A stretch of DNA of 64,000 nucleotides, from contig CM035807.1 of NCBI GenBank assembly GCA_020466095.1, forward strand, positions 36,584,039 to 36,648,038. Reading direction: 5' to 3'. Positions 33,546 to 46,712 of this stretch are shown here, piece by piece. A program made the position numbers and the translations under genes. This DNA is from Chlorops oryzae. Lineage: Eukaryota > Arthropoda > Insecta > Diptera > Chloropidae. The stretch's first letter is position 1, and the number at the start of each line of letters is the position of its first letter. The notes under the pieces were generated by a model. The model had not been told where the DNA came from. It was given only the letters and a program-made list of their open reading frames with translations, and did not search any database.

Positions 33546-36541
33546 TTCTTTAAATGTCAAATTTCCATACAAAAACTTAATTTAAACCATAAGGGTGTTC
33601 ACAAAGGCTATATTAATAGTGTCTTAATATTGCCACCGTCTTATTTTAATACTTTAATACGATTGAGAAAGTTTGTTGTTATTGAATATATATTAAGGTG
33701 GCCATTTTTGGCGATGGTGAAATTTCCTCGTTCCGAACTTAATAGTTGTACAATAAGAGAAATTACGAGTGAAAATTAAAGCAAATTAGAGGTGCCGTCA
33801 TGGCCTCAAAGCTAAAAAATTGTCTTTTCATTTTTAAATAGTCATAGCTTAAGAACTGATTTTCCTATATATATAAATTCAATTATCGATTGAAAATTAA
33901 CTTAATAGCGTGTAAGTTTTAAAGCAAATTTGCTCTTTAAATCGGACATCAATGACAAATTCAAAACTCTTTATTTTGAATTAACTAACAATTGCTTTTC
34001 TTATATACGCAGTATTTGATGACAGAATATTAGTTTCACATAAGATTTTTTTAAATTTCTCGCACAACACCAAATTAAACTTTTTAAAACAATGCTTTGA
34101 ATACCAATTTTTAATCTTATTTATTATGAATATTATTAATGAAAAGTAATTAAATGCATAACATCTATTGTTCGAATACACTGATGATTTACCTTTATTT
34201 TATTCTTGAAAATTATGCGCATAAAAATTAACTTTTGAAGTCGATCTGAATCCAAAGACTATCAGTTAACCATGTGTTATTTCCTGACGAAAAAAGCACG
34301 AAGTGCAATATTGCACTCAATAGTTTTTGATCGTGACATCTCTATGACTAATATCATTTTTTATTACATTGTTTCCAAATGCACTTTACTATGTTTGAGT
34401 CATCGGCTCTAAGCTCTAAATGCTGAAACTATGTAGGTCGGAATATATAACAAATCATATGCACAATAGTATCTTGGTTACAAATTAGATTAAGTAACAC
34501 AAATTTTGTTTTTTTTGCAATAATGCTTCAAAACGAAATTTTACTATTATAGTCTACTCTTCATTACAAATAACAATAATTCAAATCACTTCACTGTTTG
34601 TGCTATAAACTTGCAAAACGTCTTAAGTTCGCATTGTTCTCAAAGCTAAAATACTTATGTGACATTTTCATATTTCAATAGTCATAGCTTAAGATTTAAA
34701 ATTCCATATATCATACAAATCATTAATACTGTGGCAAGAACTAAATTTCTTTAATTACTCGAATCTATGCTACATTTAATGAAATTTAAGTCGTTAGTTT
34801 CGAATTATTTACAAAAGACATCAATCGAACAAACTTCAAAAACATCCTTTGATTTTGAACCGAATTTAATACAATTTTTTTTACATACGTCCTTATTGAT
34901 GGAGATTTTGATTTACCAATATTTATTTCTTAAGCCTAGACATTTGCACATTTAAAATCGATATAGAAACGATTTCCTCAATTTAATCTAACAAAAAACC
35001 ATAAATTATTTGAATTAAATAATAAAAAAAAAAACAATAATTCATCATTTAAAAAAAGAAGCGCAATTACCTCTTTGAGCTGAAATTTCTATTTTATTCA
35101 CATCGTCGGTATCCATCGAGCACTGTAATATGCACTATTTTCGTGGCGCGAAATATACAAAATAGATTCAATTGTCTTTGTGTACGGAAGTTAGTCATAG
35201 AAATATTTGCATTAGAGTCATTAGAAAAAACTGATTTTTGTCGTTTCGGTGCTCGTCAAGATTAATGAGTTGACATGATCTTTGGAATAATCCGGATGCG
35301 CAATTGTGTTAATAAGTTTTTTCTTAAATTTTTAATTAAAATTAAATGTCTTCTTTACACTTGCGCTGAAAACTTTTTTAATTCTGATTGGCCGTTGCGT
35401 GTGAAAATGTGAGCGAAGAAATCAAGGAAATTGACAAACGAGATTATAAATATAAAAATGCGAAGCGCTTGAAATATTCCAACTGTTGACAGTTTTCTGG
35501 CAAGGACATTTCATTTCTTTGAGGCGTGCGATTTTTTAAGCAATTAGATTATTTTCTTCGATTTATGTCCATGCAAACACATAATTCATAGTCATTGTTT
35601 GACTCTGGTGTCTTCTTCTACTTCCTTGCAGTCAGTGTACATACGCATGTAAATTTTAATCTACGACAGCATAATTTTATCCGGATTTCGCGTTGTCCTC
35701 TGCACTTGAAGACAGTGCACGGAAACATGTAAATGATTGAAGAGCATGAAGTAAATAGTTTTGTACACACTTACTGCACATGTAGACGAGGATGATCGTA
35801 GCAATGTGTAGTGCGCTTAAAACATTGCAATTTCTGCCTTAAGCTGACATCAGTCACGGCAAGAGCAAAGCGTAGCATAGCATAGCATATCGACACAGAA
35901 GATTCGATCTGTTCTGTAGGTTTTATATGAAAGTGTTTTGTAAACGCATAGCATAGCAGAAGGGAACGTAAAACAAGTTTTTCTTATGGCGTCTTATGCT
36001 ATGCTACGTTATGTAATATGTACAACGTTATGTAATACAACTTTACTTATTTTCTTTTATGTTATTTAATAAAAAATAATCTTTAATATTTACAACTTAG
36101 CTCCATGTTCGCTCAACGTATAGTTTTTATAAAATTTTAAGTTCCTAACCGATGCAGTTTTTTTGGTTTAAATTTATATTAGATATCGTTGCGATCTAAA
36201 GCCATATACATAAGTACATAAGTGCATCTAAATTATTGTTGACAAATATCTGTTTTTTCAGTTATTAGCAAAGAGTTGTATCGTTTTGGCTAACGAAGGG
36301 GAAAAATAATAACCAATATTCATACCGATATACATATGTAGGTATGTGATATTGTTGAGTGTTCTAAATTGGTTGAACTACGATTTTCTTCCTAGAAATG
36401 AAAAACTTTCATTTTGCTAATGCTTTGTGTTTTCAGTTACCCACAATAAGCATTAAAGCTAAGTCAGTGGTGACATATGTAGCATAGCTTAACATAATTC
36501 AACGATTGTAATTTTTTTTAAATAATATATCAGGCATTTGA
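33546..36541. other. AT-rich non-coding DNA with old repeats
   Basis: About 33815-33880 and 34645-34705 share CTCAAAGCTAAAA and AATAGTCATAGCTTAAGA in direct orientation. AGTGCAATATTGCACT near 34294 is a perfect palindrome. A CATAGCATAGC-rich repeat occurs at 35834-36010. No gene is seen. Confidence 0.5.
35834..36010. repeat. CATAG-rich dispersed repeat, copy 1
   Basis: CTTAAGCTGACATCAGTCACGG is followed by AGCATAGCATAGCATA. Then GCATAGCATAGCAGAAG and TTTTTCTTATGGCGTCTTATG follow, closing with TATGCTATGC, the exact inverse of 35946-35955. The second half resembles 43250-43302, and the start resembles the reverse complement of 43610-43690. Probably a MITE-like family; boundaries are unclear. 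Confidence 0.5.
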
Positions 36542-36918
36542 TTATGTTATGTTATGTTATGTTATGTTATGTTATGTTATGTTATGTTATGTTATGTTAT
36601 GTTATGTTATGTTATGTTATGTTATGTTATGTTATGTTATGTTATGTTATGTTATGTTATGTTATGTTATGTTATGTTATGTTATGTTATGTTATGTTAT
36701 GTTATGTTATGTTATGTTATGTTATGTTATGTTATGTTATGTTATGTTATGTTATGTTATGTTATGTTATGTTATGTTATTATGTTATGTTATGTTATGT
36801 TATGTTATGTTATGTTATGTTATGTTATGTTATGTTATGTTATGTTATGTTATGTTATGTTATGTTATGTTATGTTATGTTATGTTATGTTATGTTATGT
36901 TATGTTATGTTATGTTAT
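36542..36918 (+). repeat. (TTATG)n pentanucleotide array, 377 bp
   Basis: About 75 units of TTATG with essentially no base substitutions. There is one phase change at 36780-36781, where TTATG TTAT TATG replaces regular units. Because five is not a multiple of three and the unit lacks a plus-strand stop, all three plus frames stay open and encode the same repeated VMLCY peptide. These frames are artefacts of the repeat. The minus strand has a TAA in every frame. Confidence 0.98.
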
Positions 36919-39900
36919 CACTAACTTGGTCTTAAAACGGTATTCATTGGCGACATTGGCTAATTAAATGGAATGAATGTAATAGGGTATTTAAAAAATC
37001 GTGTTTCACCAAAATTTTGTTGAAATTGAATTAAGTTGCATTAGCAACAATTTGAATTACTCTCTGAAAATTTGCAAAAAGGAGTACAATCTTTTGATTG
37101 CGAAGGTGGCAAAGGTCAGAGAGTAGCTCAGTCGGAAAATAATTGCAATGGTCGAAATCCAAGCAACGTTTTCTACTGCCGTTTATATGAGTGAAATGAT
37201 TTTACTCAATTAAAAGCACTCTACAAGTTAAAACAATTCAACACAATGGCACCGAATCATTAAATGTGGTCGTGATCAACGACGTGTTTTTATATATAAC
37301 GGCTGCACAAAAATGCACACGAACGAGAAAATTTGACATGAAAAAAAAAAACTGTAATTCAATGTCAAAAGTTTTAGTTTTGGATAGAAAATTTTTTTCG
37401 ATGTTTTTGGAATTTATAAAGCACACTTTTCGAGCTATCATTTTGCAGTTTTAAAAATTTCGTTTTTTTCGGTTTGGTGTTTTTTTTTATTTTTTTATTT
37501 TTGATTAAATTTGACGCCTTGATTTTCATGGGAATCTTTCTAAAGTAGGAATTCTCTAATCTGTTTTTTTTTTTGGTTTTTTGTTTTCGAAAAAACTTGA
37601 GAAGATACATATGTATGTGCGTTCATGTTTATCCGTAAGAACTCACTTTACTCTTCAATCGGATTTTGTTTGGAATTCTCACTTTATTGTTTTTGCACTT
37701 TATAGTAAGCTTTTCTCACTTGTTCCTTTCACACACTTTTATGAGTTGTCGCTTCGTCGTATTAGAATTTTCTTTTCTGTGCCATTCCAGAACACGCACA
37801 GAAGGTAACACGAAACTAGAAAAAAAAACAAGCCTGGAGAAAAGTGTGAGCGACTGCGGCCAGCGTACAAATCGCAAATAAAAAATGACGGAAAAAACTG
37901 CAGCGCTACGAACAACTACTACCGACTGTCAACAGAAACCTCAAAAAGTACTTACGAATTTAGTTATTAGCGACAACGGCGGCAACGACGACAGCGGCGA
38001 CAGCAACGACTGACGAATGAGCTTGAGAACACGAGCGTGTATGTGTGAGCAGCATGGAAAATTGCGACAATCAAAATAAAGAAACGAAAATATACAGAAA
38101 GAACAACAAAAAAAAAAAAAAACTTAAATTAAAATTTGGATATTGAATCCATATTGTAGTTTGGACTTGGACCTCCGATATTCCGCCAATCAGTCGATTT
38201 TCTAAAATTGATCTTAAGCGGAGCAAGCTATGGACGCGAGTGGCAATGAATTTCGGGGTCTCGAATATGAAATAAAATATGAAATAAATAATTTTCCATA
38301 GTTAGCATCGCAAAAATATTTCCCCATGACGGATAGCGATCCAACGGTTACAGGGCTAACAGTTCCAGTATGTTATTTCGAATAAAACAGTAGGAAACAG
38401 GGCTAAGAACAAAAAATAAAGCGTTAGTTGTTTCCTTTTTTTTTTTTTTGGACGCACACGTCTATCGGTGCTATTAAGAGAAAATGGCAATAAAATATTT
38501 TGAAGTCCAATACCATAAACAAAATTACAGGGACAGAGACAGCGGCAGTGGCAGCGGCAGCTTCATATTTTCGTAGATGTTGCCAACAGTTGGCAATTGC
38601 CGGTAAGTTTCAGTTGTGTTGGTGAGATTCATTCATTCATGCATTTAAAGTGCATGGAAGCCAGCATTGCTTGAGAATCCATTTCATATGCGAGACCCGC
38701 CAAAAGAAAATGCACAATCCACCGAACTACGAATTACGCACGCCAAGCCAACAGAAGCCCTTTTTGCTGTCAAATGTCTACTTAGTGCGAGTGCATAGCT
38801 ATGTTCATCAACAGCGATGGCAGCTTCGACGCGGCGGCAACGGCGACGGCGATGGCGATGGCGCCGTCAACAGCGATGAGGACGCCAGCAGCGTAAAAAG
38901 GGAGCAAAGAGACGTCGATTTTGAAAATGTGAAAAATATTCGCGAAATAAAAATGTGCCGGAAAACATTTACAACAGCCACCACTAACCAATACATTTAT
39001 CTTGCTGCCCAATGAGGGGCTGGGCAGGAAGATTGCCACAGTGGCTTAACTCCCCACGACGAATCTCTTGTGGAAAAAAAGCGCTCAAATTAATAACTCA
39101 CCACATTGCATGCTATTCGGCAAGAGGGGCAGCCTAGAGTTCTTTGTATTAATGGCAGTTGGAAGTGCAATAGTGTGAGTGCATGTGTGTATTTAGCTGT
39201 GCTTGTGTATGGAAGCAATCTCATGAATAAAGGTGAAGCTCAAAACGAAATAAGTAAAAACATAAGTAAAAAAACAAAAAAAAACAAAAAAAAATGGCAG
39301 AAAAATTTGAGCACGGCTGCACTTCTATGTATAAAAATGTGCTCAATTTTCGTTCTGTTTGTTTTGCCGCTCTTCACTACATTCTCTCACCTCTTCCTCT
39401 GGCTGTCCCTTGCTCTCCTGCTCTGAGATACCAGTGTATATGTATATTTTGATTATTTGTTGTTGTAATGCAATAGGAGTAGCTTTTCATAGAGTCACGC
39501 CACTGTCACTGTCACCGCCATTAAAATTGCATTAACGTTCCTTTATAACTAACACTCAGGCACTAAGTCATTTCTCTCAGACTGTCATGCCACTCTGAGT
39601 TGCTGCGCTCGTGCTTAAACGTTCGCGCTGGCTAGATTCCTCTCCCGTTCGAAATGTCAACTTGGAATCAGCTTTTTTTCCTTTCCTTATACATTAATAT
39701 TTCTTATAGCAGTCGTCGACTCAATGTTTTGACTTAGAAATTTCAGTTCATAGAAATTAATTGAGATTATGCAGAAGCACTGCAGCTCATACCGCACTAA
39801 CCGAGCAGTGGGCTAAACGTCAGCACTGAAACGATTTGCCGCGCGCACCGATACAACTATCCATACGCGCGTATTGAAGCCGAACGCAAAATCAAATGAA

Positions 39901-41734
39901 AACGAAAATCTGACTTTAAAACGCAAGAACAGAATGGCAGAACGTAGCTCAACGTGCCCGAATGCAACTGCCTGCAAACTGAACGCTCGCCCGTTGCACA
40001 TGCACTTTTCGTTCGTTTGAGTTTTTTCGTCGCTCTTGCTGCTGCTACCGTCACTGTCGTCGTCGTCTCCTCGTTCCATTCAATTGTGCGAATATTGCAC
40101 ACAAAAAACAAAAAAAAAAACAACAACAAAAAATAAGAAATAAAACAAAAAATATCAAAAATGGAAAATAAAAAACATCGTCGTCGTAGTCAGTAAGCAT
40201 GAATTAGCACAAGGAACGAAAAATCCAGCGAAAGAAGTTTAGATCAAGGCAGATACACCAACATCAAGAGAAACAAAAAACAAAAACAATAACAATTATA
40301 GTTACATGCTTTTTATTACAAGACCCAAAATAATTGAAAGCCACACGAACATATTATCCTTTTGCTACTCAGGACATCAGATCTCCCAAAAAGGCTACTG
40401 AATTGTCCGCATATGCGTCCATGGTTTCCGACAACTTGGAGAAATTAAATTTTTGAATACTGCCCGTCAATCATAGAACGTTCCAATTTTGTATATAAAA
40501 ACAATGTAATTCGCTAAAACATTCTCCAATGGGGCCTGCTTTAAGCAATAAGTAGCTTTTACCTGAAGAGCTCTGAATAACATAGCGGCAGCATGAGGAG
40601 CTGGTTTCTAGGGCAAGAATTTCGATTGATTTCGGTTGGTCCGAGCTTTACAAAAAGCGCCTACGCTCATGTTCGCATTCATGTTCGAATAATTTAGTTG
40701 TATCCAGCGTTCAGTGTATGAAAATATCAAGAAAGTTGTTAAAGGCATTCGTTGATGAAAAAACTTTTGTGCCAAAAGAGAAATAATTTCAAGCGTTTTT
40801 TTTTTTCAAGGGTATTTTACAATTTTCCTTAATGGGATGTGGTGTGGAGGTATGCTGCTGGAGGTGTCACTAAACTCTGGATATCTAGTTTGAGTCTTGG
40901 TCGTATGCGGCAGATATCCTGCCAAACCATTCCTCATGGAAATGGGTCTTCGTAAGAAAAAGCGGAGCTTTCTATATATGGAAAATGTGCTTAGCTTCAA
41001 ACTGCTTTCAAACAGATTAAAAACAAACACTTTTTGTTTTATTTTTTTGAATTCGTCTCCGTGAAGGACATGATTCAGCGTTTTAATATACCCACTATAA
41101 AAATTTGCGAGCATAAATAATTTTGATGATCGCAATTTATTCTTTTGGTGTTTCGACTGAACGACCTTCTACATACATCCCGGACATATTCACATGCAGA
41201 AATCAAAGTTTTTCAAATCTGAAATTCACGGTCTACCTTCTTACGTGGCTATGGACGAATTGCAATAACTGCGAGAGTCCTCGTATTTGAGGTTCCACTG
41301 TGCGTTGGTCCGCAAACAGAATTCATCCACCCTTTCGATTTCAATGCCAACACTTAGACATGGCTAAACATGGCAATTGCAATTGCATTCGTGACTGCCA
41401 TTGAAGACAATGCTAAATTTAAAAAAAAAAATTTTTTTTAATTCAAACAAAAATTCTGCTCCAAAAAATGCACTTTTTTGAAAGACCAGGTCGCATGAAA
41501 CTGGCTCTAAGCGAATCATCAAAAAAACAATAAATTGGACTCAGTCGGTCGAGGTCGCATGTTTTGCACACTTCATAAAACTTCAAATTATGAAAGCTTT
41601 GCAATCAGAAACCCTCGCACAATTTTGCGGTTATCCTTCTTTCAAACCATTTCGAAAAAAAATGTTCCGTTTCAAAGTTGAGGATAAACCAAGCACTTTC
41701 GATCAGTAATGAACACAGAAAGAAGCCCAAAGAG

Positions 41735-41765
<31 letters not shown>

Positions 41766-42094
41766 CGTCTGAGCGAAACTCAAAAAAAATCCAAGAATGC
41801 ACAACATCCGAAAGGGGTGAATCAAAGAAGTGCATAGCAGCAACTGCAGTGACAACAAAAGCGAACAAAGACAACAAAAAAACAACAACAACAGCAATAC
41901 ATCAGTACCGAAAAAACAAAATTGCACTCCGAACTGCATCTTAAAGATGCAATTTTCACTGCCGCTCGACGAGGGGAAGAGGCGCGACAGCAAAGTTCGT
42001 AGCCGGTTTAACGTCATTTTTGGCATTGCATGCAGTTTGGTGAGGTTTTAATCATGTCGACGCGTGTGGTGAAGCGCGCTTGATATGGTGAATT
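36919..42094. other. Unique DNA, GC-richer at 37.8-40.1 kb
   Basis: Contains CGACAACGGCGG-type and GGCGATGGCGAC-type simple repeats (37970-38012, 38836-38870), several A/T homopolymers (38110-38121, a 27-base A run at 41739-41765) and short overlapping frames. The frames encode low-complexity sequence and change strand constantly. No gene is supported. Confidence 0.45.
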
Positions 42095-43080
42095 TCGTGA
42101 CATTACACTTGACATTCATCAACTTCGTTGCGTACAAAAATGCTGTGCCGTCGCTTTTATGGATCTTTTCGTTTTAAAGCATTTGGGCGGTCTCGGTCCC
42201 GAGCTATGACTAAAAACAGAACCATGAGAATTAGAAATCGAGTAATACAAAAATAAATGCGTTTTCATAGAAGCTTATTGAATTTAGTCCCGAAAATCAT
42301 CTTTCGGCAATATTCAAACTTATTTGCTTCAATGTCAACCCATTTAGCTGTTTTTAAATCCTAAGTTTTAAGTTATTCATATCATCACAAATTGATTGCT
42401 TCCATTCGTTGGACCCAGCTTCAGCTGTCTGCCTCATCGTTTGTCTCTCCATTTGTGAGTCTGTGTGTCTGTGTTTGGATCTCATCAACGTCAACCAATG
42501 AATGGAATTTGACTATCAGTTTGGACCATTTGGCGTCTGTCGATGATAAGAGCCAACTTCAGAGAACTGGGTACGTAATACAAAAATAAAGCTTTTCGTT
42601 AACTTATTGATTAGTGCCAAATTATCTTTCGGCATTTGAGCTTAATTTTCAGCAACCCTTAGCGTTTTAACAATTTTAGTATTCATAAATCAAATTCGTT
42701 GCGTCACATATCGCTTGACCGCTTTAGCTTTCTCACTTTGTTCTTTGTGGTCGTTTCGTAAAGCATTTGGCAGTCTCGTCCGAGCTCAAAAATGAACCAT
42801 GAAAATTCACGTAATTAGCAACCGTTAAATCACAATGCGTTTTCGACTTATTGAATTTGTCCCAACTAATCATCTTAATCGTGAATGTTCCAAAGTGCTA
42901 AATTTTGCTTAAGCTGACTCACATCTTGAAAAAGCAAATGCCCTTTTTAAATCGCTAAGTTGCAGTATTCAACATTCCACAATACTGTTGATTGTTCACA
43001 TTCGTCTGCTACTGTCAAAGTTATGGATCTCATCATTGTGAAAATCGTTCAAGCTGATCACATTTGGATCATCAGTCCAA
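42095..43080 (+). repeat. Diverged tandem repeat, about 250-330 bp per unit
   Basis: Blocks recur in order. GTAATACAAAAATAAA is near 42242 and 42576. CTTATTGA recurs at 42274, 42603 and 42847. AAAGCATTTGG is near 42176 and 42761. GAACCATGA, AATGCGTTTTC and CTTTCGGCA also recur. Three partial units are visible, each with many substitutions and indels. It may be the remains of a satellite or of tandem transposon copies. No coding sequence. Confidence 0.5.
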
Positions 43081-43249
43081 AATGCTCACACATCGAGATT
43101 GGGGAAATATCGAAATCGTAGCAGTTTGGGCCCGTTAGAAGCTGCCAATCGAGATTGAATCATAAGTGATTGCAAGTCATAGATAAGAGATAGCAGGTCA
43201 CATACAGATACATTTGCATGCAAGTTGTTAGTGAAGGCATAGGCAAAGA

Positions 43250-43302
43250 ATAGCATAGCAGAAGAAGCTATAGAAAGCAGATTTTTCTTATGCCGTCTTA
43301 TG
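43250..43302. repeat. CATAG-rich dispersed repeat, copy 2
   Basis: AATAGCATAGCAGAAG and TTTTTCTTATGCCGTCTTATG match 35946-35998 in the same order. A related inverted piece with ATGCTATGC and GCTATGCCATCACAGCTTAAC is at about 43610-43690. Confidence 0.5.
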
Positions 43303-43715
43303 TAAATTCGAGTCAGCTGATTCAAATTTGTGCTGCCAACTCCTTCCCAAGTTTTGCGGACTAGTCCCTCTCCAATTACAGGCCCATGTTAAAAAGGTCA
43401 GTTGAATACATTAGAAGTGGAATTATGAGGGGACTAGTACTGGTAAAATGAAGGACTTACCGAAAGTTACACTTGGGTCAGTCCACATTACTGCAGGGTT
43501 GGTTCAAAAACCATTGGAAATTACGCTTGTTCCGAAATTAATCGCTTCCCCCTTTTCCCCAAAATGGCCACATTATTATCATACGGCCGCACTGCCCCTT
43601 ATGCATTTTTGTGATTTCACTGACTACTCATATCAGCTATATGCTATGCAATGCTTTGATATGCTTTGCTATGCCATCACAGCTTAACATCGACTATTGA
43701 AACCAACTTCAGAGA

Positions 43716-44270
43716 AAAACAAGTAAGGGTGTTATAGTCAGGCAAGCCTGACAATAAAATACCCGACACAGACACACATGTTTAAATAATTTTTAAACCA
43801 CGTCCAAAAAAACAGGACCACTAAGAAAGAATATTCAAGAGGTTTTTCAGGCCACTAGCGGCCCCATGTACCGAATTTTGTTAAATTTCTATATGAAACC
43901 CGCCCCTCTGTCACGCCCACATTCTCAGTGTTTTTGAATTCTAATCGGAGGCTTAAATGTACGCTCAAATTCTAAGTTTCATTCAAATTATCGAAAAAGT
44001 CCGATTTTGAGGCAGTTTTGGGATTTTTGTGACAAACTCTAGTACTGGAGGTACCCCTAGAAATGTTCCGATCGTGTCCATTCTCCAACTTGTTCTTACT
44101 CATGTCCCCGTGAGCACGCATACCAAATTTCGTCAAGATAGCTCAACTCCTTCGATAAGAAAACTGTATATATTTTTTGTATGGTCTATGTCGACTGGTT
44201 CTGGGTGTTACACACAACCACACAAACGCAATATACCCTCGACACAGAGTGTGTCGGGTATAATGATCAA
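43716..44270. repeat. Dispersed repeat, AAGGGTGTTATAGTCAGGC family, copy 2
   Basis: The first 29 bases equal 20991-21019. The part around 44050-44170 is the inverse of the block near 21040-21160. TACCCTCGACACA and TGTGTCGGGTA (44234-44260) form a hairpin, followed by ATAATGATCAAGGGTGTTATTGTCAGGC, so the terminal motif recurs in direct orientation. About 43935-43980 matches 53740-53790. Class unknown. Confidence 0.6.
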
Positions 44271-44290
44271 GGGTGTTATTGTCAGGCGAA

Positions 44291-45971
44291 CGTGGCAATA
44301 CATAATATGTATTCATATTTTCGTTCGAATACTTTCTGTAAGACAAGAACGACGAACTTTCGAGCTTCCGGAAACATGTGCCCGGCAAAATCTGGGTTAT
44401 ATTACATATAACTACCTATTATTTGACTATCTGCCGGAGGTACTCTGGGCTAGTGCACTTCTGTGTTATAAGCGTAATATTTAACATTATGCCCATAACT
44501 AATTAATAGATTAATAAATACCTACTATTGGGATATAATCGATTGCCCGCGCTGACTTTTGGACGCTTATTGGTTTATGAATAATAAGAAAATTTCTTAC
44601 TACTTAATTGAATTAAATTAGAATCTCTTTTCTCGCCTTCTTTGGCAAACAAAAATATTATTATCCACAATTCATTGCCCCCAAAACGGAAGCAACACTC
44701 AGCGTAAACAGCATCCGCTGCTCCATTATCGATTTGACAACTGAAAATCATTTGTTATTTGCTTCCTGCTACCTTGCTCCATAATCTCATTGGCCGCTAT
44801 CACAATTAAAGTGCCGTGAGTCCAGCCTTCCAGCGTTCTGTGCCCAACTCGTTTTAACATTGGGATGCATTTCCTGATCCATTGCACTCGTGAACAAAAT
44901 CTCACGGATCAACTTTTACTTCCGTTCTAATGGGAAATTAAGCAACGCTAGCATAATTGATGGGGATATTGTGCGAGGAAAATTATTTAGGAAATGCGCA
45001 AAAGCAGACAAATGAGCGGCTCGAAACAAGAATCGCACAGGATGTGTCCGCACGATAAAAGCAACTTTAATGGGCGAATAGAGAATTATTTAAGGCGACC
45101 GGTGCGGAAATCAAAATTTTCGAAAATTGCCTGAAAGCTAAAAACATAATATATCGACGGCTTGGACGCCAGCTCGGTGTGCGTGTGTATGTGTGATTAT
45201 ATTGCTTTTGAAATTGATTTTTTACTTCTTCTCAATAGTTAAACGTTCTTGTCCCGGTTCAATCGTCATTATTGCTATATCTGTTGCCATTTGTAGAGCT
45301 TTAACAAAGTCCATTGTTATCCGCAGGTACATGAATGCATGACAACACTCGCTCTAAAATTCTACTCTTGAAAACGTCTTCAATTTCAATGTTTCCAGCA
45401 AGGAGTATGACTAAATATAATTTCACAAACGCAAGGAGCAAAAAATATTTCTATTTGCGGGCGATTTGTCTTAAAATACTTTAAATTGATCGCAATAAAA
45501 GAAAAATCAATCGCGCTCGAGTATTTCCGATTGACGGTTTTTTGCAACTTTGGCACTTGCCTATTTCCTTATGCCAGCCAAATTGTCAGATCAATGAAAT
45601 TTATTTATTTAGTTACTTATTTATAATAATACTCAGCACAAGATAAACTTTATCTATCAGCTAAGACATAAATTTAATTTTTTCTAGATGTACTCATTTA
45701 ACCTCCATCCCTTGACGCGCTCGAGTTTTTCAGAGGATCGATTTTTTTTTTTACTAATCTGACAGGCTGCCGTCAACGCACCTCTCAATATTAAGGCCCA
45801 ATTGTAGATCTCGTATTTAAATACGAAAGAGCATTTAAAAAGGTGAATTCGTTTTCAGGTGTCAAAAGTTATATTCGTATTTAAATAGTCAGCACTGGGA
45901 ATTTAAATGCAGCATAAGAGATCAGCTGGTTTTAGAAGAAGAAAAAAGGCTATTTATGATTCTATTATATA
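44291..45971. other. Unique non-coding DNA
   Basis: Moderately GC-rich at 44.7-45.3 kb, AT-rich elsewhere. TTAAGGCCCAATTG at 45793 and CGTATTTAAATACG nearby may be a decayed element, but no second terminus is certain. No gene. Confidence 0.45.
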
Positions 45972-45995
45972 CAGGGTGTCCCAAAAAAATTGTGC
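45972..45995 (+). mobile_element. Isolated mariner-type terminus
   Basis: TA followed by CAGGGTGTCCCAAAAAAATT matches the start of the 118-bp MITE at 29148 in its first eleven bases. No partner end was found, so it is likely a truncated copy of a related element. Confidence 0.4.
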
Positions 45996-46309
45996 ATTTT
46001 TAAAACATGCACTAGGTTTTATTAATCTAAGTACTTATTGCTTTTACACGCCTTGCCTATGTGGTACCGTTTGGCACTTCAAAAAACGTTTAGTTTTGTA
46101 TGTTGTTGCACTGAGCGAACTAAACCATGATTTTTTTAAAAGGGCGCATTGTTATTCAGAGTCCTTCTGAACGAGCAGAACGAACATTTCAAAAGAAAAA
46201 TTGTTTAGTCAACAACATTTTTGGTTGATTTAAAGGAAATATGTTTAATTACATTTATTTTCGTTCGGTATAATTCTAGTTTGTTTTATAAAATATGACA
46301 TATAACATA

Positions 46310-46554
46310 TCGCACACTAATCACTAAACCGGCACAATTCAAAATTTTTTCATTAAATTTTTTCATGTTCGCCAACATTTTACTGCAGGAAAATGAACAC
46401 TTGAAAAATTAACATTGATATTTATTGATTCTGCAGTTAATTAAGAATAATATAAATTTAGAAAAGAAATTGATTTTACAGGCGTCGAGAATTGTAGGCT
46501 GTTTGCCCGAGAAATGCAAAATTTTGAGTTGTGCCGATTTTGTTTAGTGTGCGA
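46310..46554. mobile_element. MITE family M2, copy 1, nested in M1 copy B
   Basis: The left end TCGCACACTAATCACTAAAC and the reverse-complemented right end TCGCACACTAAACAAAATCG are inverted repeats, continuing with CGGCACAA(T/C)TCAAAATTTT. TA flanks both ends. M1 copy A shows the unoccupied site as CATATAAGATATGTATTC on the matching strand, so boundaries and the TA duplication are supported by a natural empty site. A second copy is at 47859-48106. Confidence 0.85.
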
Positions 46555-46712
46555 TATGTATTCATCTTAGAACTTTTTAAGCATTGCGAAAGCAGTCACG
46601 ACAACGGAGTGGCAAAATCGGATGAAGTCCATCCGATGGCTATTTTTGGGGTTATGTTCAGCAGGGGGCTCTGTGACCATTTGCTTTGAACGTTAAATAA
46701 ATTTGTTTTGAT

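Noticed and set aside
36538..36967. Three overlapping 128-137-codon plus-strand frames of repeated VMLCY
   Set aside because: They are produced by the TTATG array, which leaves every plus frame open. Not genes.
37117..37170. tRNA-like GTAGCTCAGTCGG with GGTCGAAATCC
   Set aside because: The box spacing is too short (about 25 bases) and no stems fold. Treated as coincidence.
38650..39015. 121-codon plus-strand frame
   Set aside because: It contains a GDGDGDG run from a GGCGAC repeat and lacks recognisable features. The antisense strand is also open.
45793..45910. TTAAGGCCCAATTG resembling a Harbinger end
   Set aside because: The right-hand candidate (ACTGGGAATT) pairs poorly and no TWA duplication is clear.
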